Shown: piece by piece, positions 60,037 through 62,686 of the stretch | How positions within the stretch are numbered: position 1 is the first letter of the stretch | Layout of the letters: the number at the start of each line of letters is the position of its first letter | Assembly: GCA_910578095.1 (NCBI GenBank) | Contig: CAJTOZ010000016.1 | Location: forward strand, 1-62,686 | DNA from: an uncultured Muribaculaceae bacterium | GTDB taxonomy: Bacteria > Bacteroidota > Bacteroidia > Bacteroidales > Muribaculaceae | DNA length: 62,686 nt | Direction: 5' to 3' | Notes under the pieces: generated by a model | What the model was told of the DNA's origin: nothing | Databases searched by the model: none | Seen by the model: only the letters and a program-made list of their open reading frames with translations | Position numbers and translations under genes: made by a program

Positions 60037-60711
60037 TCACTGCACCTGACGTCCGTCGTACAGGCGTATGATGCGGTCGGTCATCCGTGCCTGCTCGTCG
60101 TTGTGTGTCACCATGACGATGGTGCGGCCGTCTTCGCGGTTCAGTTCGTTGAGCAGTTGCATCACTTCAGAGCCCATGCGGGAGTCGAGGTTGCCGGTGG
60201 GCTCGTCGGCGAGTATTATTTCCGGGTTTCCTGCGATGGCGCGTGCGATGGCCACGCGCTGGCATTGTCCGCCGGAGAGCTGCGACGGGCGGTGGTGCAT
60301 GCGGTGGCTGAGGCCTACGCGCTCCAGCACCTGCTTGGCGCGTGCCGTGCGCTCGGATGCGCTCATGCCCGAGCGGTATAGCAGCGGAAGCTCCACATTG
60401 TCGAGCACGTTGAGGGAGTTGATGAGATGGAAACTCTGGAACACGAAGCCGAGTTTGGCGTTGCGGAAGGCTGCGAGAGCGCTGTCGCTCATGTTGGCTG
60501 CCGTGGTGGCGTCTATGGTCACGGTGCCGGAGGTGGGCGTGTCGAGCAGGCCTATGATGTTGAGCAGGGTTGATTTTCCGCAGCCGGAGGGGCCCATGAT
60601 GCTTACGAATTCTCCTTTCTCGATGTCGATATTCACGTTTTCGAGGGCCTGTGTCTCCACTTCGTCGGTGCGGAACACCTTGTTTACTTCTTTTAGTTCG
60701 ATGATTGCCAT
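60037..60711 (-). CDS. ABC transporter ATPase (MacB/LolD type)
   Basis: A 224-aa ATPase. Walker A is GPSGCGKST (40-48), the signature LSGGQCQRVAIARA and Walker B EIILADEPTGNLD are complete, and the H-loop is MVTHN. The size and sequence place it in the MacB/LolD/FtsE group, which drives FtsX-type permeases by mechanotransmission. It lies 20 nt after the adaptor gene. Confidence 0.95.
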   Translation of the reverse strand: MAIIELKEVNKVFRTDEVETQALENVNIDIEKGEFVSIMGPSGCGKSTLLNIIGLLDTPTSGTVTIDATTAANMSDSALAAFRNAKLGFVFQSFHLINSLNVLDNVELPLLYRSGMSASERTARAKQVLERVGLSHRMHHRPSQLSGGQCQRVAIARAIAGNPEIILADEPTGNLDSRMGSEVMQLLNELNREDGRTIVMVTHNDEQARMTDRIIRLYDGRQVQ

Positions 60712-60731
60712 ATTTATGAGTATAATGTAGA

Positions 60732-61982
60732 TTATTGTTCCACTTTAAGGGTTTTGTTGTTTCGGAAGTCTTTCATGTCGTTTGTGACCACGCGGTCGCC
60801 GGGTTGCAGTCCGGACAGCACTTCGACGAAGTCGTAGTTGCTCTCGCCGAGCTGAACCTTGCGCCGCACAAGGCTGTTGTCGCCGTCGAACACAAACATT
60901 TCGTATGCTCCCGGGCCGGTGTAGTACGATCCGTTGCCCACACGCACTACGTCCTCGATTACGTCGCAGAGCACATAGACGTCGGTCTTGAGCCCTGAGC
61001 GCAGGCGCCGGTTGTCCTCGTCGTCGAGGCGCACCGAGAATTCGATCATGCCGTTGGCGCTGAGAGGGGTGACGTTGCTTATGATGCCGCGCAGTTTCTC
61101 GCGGCCTATTTTTACGATGGCGCCGTTGCCTACGCGCAACCGGTCGGCGTAGGCGTCGGCCACGTTGGCGTCTATTTTGAAGTGGGAGAGGTCCGACACT
61201 ATGGCTATCTTTTCGCCTTCGGCCACCTTCTGCCCCACCTGGTCGCAGATATATGTGAGAGTGGCTGCGCGTGGCGCGCGGATGCGCGCGTCCTCAAGAG
61301 TGCGGCGCATCTCGCTGAGGTTTTTGTCGCTGATGTTGAGCTCGAGGTTTTTCACTTTAAGGTCGGCGTCGGCCACGCGGCTCTCATTGGCGAGGCGCTG
61401 GCGCATCTGCTCGAGCTCGAGCACGCCGGTGCGGTAGGCCAGCTCCACCTGGCGCACTTTGTCGCCGGTGCCGGAGCCGAGGCTGTCGAGATATTGCTCG
61501 TTGCGCAGCTCTACTGCCAGCCGGTCGACGGTCATGGCTTTTACCTTTATCTGCATCTCGAGGTCGCTGAGTTGTGTGGCATTGTTGAGGCGTTGCTGCT
61601 CTATCATGTGGCGTTTCATCTCGATTTCGTCGAGCAACTTGTCGAGTGCGGTCTCGGTGCTCTGCAGGTCGAGGCGCAGCAATGCTGTGCCGGCATCGAC
61701 GCTGTCGCCGGCCTTGCAGTACACTTCCATGATGCGTGTGCTGATGGGGGAGGTGATTATCTCCTCAAAAGCCGGCACCACTTTGCCCGAGGCATTGATT
61801 GTGCTTTCAATCGTACCAGTGTCGACCGTGCTCACATGCAGGCCCGATGCCTTTATGCTTTTGCCGGTCAATGTCGGGATAATGAAAATTATAGCGACGA
61901 TGCCGAGCACTATGGCTCCTACTGTGATTCTTTTCTTGCGCTTGCGGCGCTTGACTTCTTCCTGGGGTATCTGTCTGTCCAT
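60732..61982 (-). CDS. HlyD/MacA-type periplasmic adaptor
   Basis: A 416-aa adaptor. A basic tail (KRRKRKKR) precedes one membrane helix (about 19-38). Lipoyl, coiled-coil hairpin (about 95-200) and beta-barrel domains follow. The conserved lipoyl half-motifs are EEIITSPISTRIMEVYCKAGDSV and IRAPRAATLTYICDQVGQKVAEGE. I chose ATG 61982 because upstream codons of the longer frame cover the sigma-54 promoter. It is the first gene of the seven-gene operon. Confidence 0.9.
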   Translation of the reverse strand: MDRQIPQEEVKRRKRKKRITVGAIVLGIVAIIFIIPTLTGKSIKASGLHVSTVDTGTIESTINASGKVVPAFEEIITSPISTRIMEVYCKAGDSVDAGTALLRLDLQSTETALDKLLDEIEMKRHMIEQQRLNNATQLSDLEMQIKVKAMTVDRLAVELRNEQYLDSLGSGTGDKVRQVELAYRTGVLELEQMRQRLANESRVADADLKVKNLELNISDKNLSEMRRTLEDARIRAPRAATLTYICDQVGQKVAEGEKIAIVSDLSHFKIDANVADAYADRLRVGNGAIVKIGREKLRGIISNVTPLSANGMIEFSVRLDDEDNRRLRSGLKTDVYVLCDVIEDVVRVGNGSYYTGPGAYEMFVFDGDNSLVRRKVQLGESNYDFVEVLSGLQPGDRVVTNDMKDFRNNKTLKVEQ

Positions 61983-62020
61983 TGATGTGGTGTAGTTGTA
62001 CGTTTTTCTGTAATCTATAT

Positions 62021-62036
62021 AGCATTTACTGTGCCA
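62021..62036 (-). promoter_or_regulatory. sigma-54 promoter of the ABC efflux operon
   Basis: The minus strand reads TGGCACAGTAAATGCT. TGGCAC and TGCT are exact with correct -24/-12 spacing; G7 and T12 of the consensus differ. A start site near 62009 gives a leader of about 27 nt. The operon itself encodes an NtrC-type activator. Confidence 0.7.
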
Positions 62037-62076
62037 AAGTTGTAACTCGTTGATTGTCAAGGATTGCTTTGTTTTT

Positions 62077-62110
62077 AAGTGTACGATATCGTACACTTGC
62101 GTACACGATG
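62077..62110. promoter_or_regulatory. upstream activator site for the NtrC-type regulator
   Basis: A perfect 22-bp palindrome (62077-62098) has half-sites AAGTGTACGAT and ATCGTACACTT. A second half-site GCGTACACGAT follows at 62099-62109. The palindrome centre is about 80 bp from the predicted start site, the usual place for NtrC-family enhancers. Confidence 0.7.
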
Positions 62111-62233
62111 AACCACATGTCGGTATTTTTGTTTTAAATATGTTGACCGGTGGTGTGCCCTATATACATATATTATAATAGGCTGCTTCCGCCTTGGCCT
62201 GCGGGTGGACGCCCCGGCAGAAAAAGGATGTAA

Positions 62234-62250
62234 ATATACAGTCTGTATAT
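62234..62250. promoter_or_regulatory. palindrome between the efflux operon and the rRNA promoters
   Basis: ATATACAG-T-CTGTATAT is a perfect 17-bp palindrome about 65 bp before the first rRNA-type promoter. The rest of 62111-62314 is AT-rich apart from a GC-rich patch at 62181-62216; I see no gene in it. Confidence 0.45.
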
Positions 62251-62314
62251 CATGGTGTGTATCAGTCGATTGGTAGTTTTACTATTATTTTCCCCAAAAA
62301 TATTTGCAAAAAGA

Positions 62315-62346
62315 TTTGGTAGTTTGGGAAAAAGCGTGTAACTTTG
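62315..62346 (+). promoter_or_regulatory. rRNA-type promoter P1
   Basis: TTTG (62315-62318), a 20-nt spacer and TAACTTTG (62339-62346), an exact Bacteroidota consensus. Confidence 0.8.
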
Positions 62347-62438
62347 CACTCGCTTTTCGGAGGAAGGGCGCTGCAAGAACAGCGAAAGACCTTAAAACGG
62401 GGTCAAAAATTAAAAAGTTGTTAAAAAGTTCATAAAAA

Positions 62439-62470
62439 TTTGGTCAGTTCAAATTTTGGTTGTAACTTTG
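62439..62470 (+). promoter_or_regulatory. rRNA-type promoter P2
   Basis: TTTG (62439-62442), a 20-nt spacer and TAACTTTG (62463-62470). The DNA just upstream (62405-62438) is a run of A-rich tracts, like an UP element. Confidence 0.85.
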
Positions 62471-62476
62471 CAGAGC

Positions 62477-62686
62477 GTTTCTGAGAAATCAGCGAAACGA
62501 GAGAACATTGAAAATATTTACAATAGATAAAGACGAAGTAGTACAAGAGAACGAAGATCGCGGGCATCCTTTCGGGGAGCCGGCGAGCGAGAAGTCTCTG
62601 TCGATTCGGCCAGGCGATTCAATAAGCGGCTGGGGCGGACGATTCGGGAAGGTCTTGTGAAAGCAAAAGATTTTAGATAAGTCTTT
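62477..62686 (+). other. probable rRNA operon leader (16S not reached)
   Basis: After P2 a small hairpin (CGTTTC 62476-62481 with GAAACG 62494-62499) leads into a 190-nt stretch without an open frame, containing AGTAGTACAAGAGAACGAAG. Tandem strong promoters and this leader type precede 16S genes in Bacteroidales. The 16S start is not in the window, so this is an inference. Confidence 0.6.

Noticed and set aside
62173..62376. 67-codon minus-strand frame before the rRNA-type promoters
   Set aside because: It overlaps promoter P1 and its sequence is translated AT-rich spacer with no domain or credible leader.

Overview
The window looks like a chromosomal segment of a gut Bacteroidales bacterium, probably Muribaculaceae. 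The evidence is protein resemblance (mdh, gadC, glsA, nifJ, DUF2851, DUF4491 and DKNYY proteins read like Bacteroides/Muribaculum versions), many promoters of the Bacteroidota type (TTTG, about 19-20 nt, TAnnTTTG), few strong Shine-Dalgarno sites and a GC-rich backbone. The genus cannot be settled from the sequence alone. Most of it is core genome, read in blocks from both strands.

Layout. 0.2-4.6 kb: a DKNYY-repeat secreted protein and an MFS-glsA-gadC operon for glutamine-based acid resistance. 4.8-11.2 kb: malate dehydrogenase, a 1572-aa TamB and a low-molecular-weight tyrosine phosphatase. 11.3-22.4 kb (+): PepSY-like protein, pyruvate:ferredoxin oxidoreductase, DUF418 membrane protein, a typA-folP-cdaA run (translation GTPase, folate, c-di-AMP) and a type I pullulanase. 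22.5-29.4 kb (-): small membrane proteins, prfB with its programmed +1 frameshift, a divergent tRNA-Ser, DUF4491/DUF2851, grpE-dnaJ and ispE. 29.5-32.1 kb: clpB. 32.2-37.2 kb (-): a tricorn-like S41 protease, an S4-domain protein, pth and rplY.

37.2-43.7 kb is visibly more AT-rich and is the accessory part. It opens with a rod-shaped structured RNA (6S-like), then a three-gene TerB / four-helix coiled-coil membrane protein / vWA-like lipoprotein cassette. Convergent to it lie a TARG1/DarG-type macrodomain gene and three tandem KilA-N paralogues that share one near-identical C-terminal half and have diverged N-terminal halves. This is the best candidate for an undescribed system.

43.8-50.5 kb (+): an RND adaptor, an RND pump fused in frame to a TolC-type outer-membrane lipoprotein, and a class A beta-lactamase. 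50.5-53.2 kb: an MBL-fold hydrolase, rsmG, cvfB and a cupin. 53.3-62.0 kb (-): a seven-gene run in transcription order HlyD-type adaptor, ABC ATPase, two FtsX permeases, TolC, NtrC-type regulator and its histidine kinase. It is headed by a sigma-54 promoter with a perfect 22-bp palindrome upstream, so the regulators at its end probably control it. Two further sigma-54-like promoters sit before clpB and grpE-dnaJ. The window ends in tandem promoters and a leader that look like the start of an rRNA operon; the 16S gene itself is not reached.
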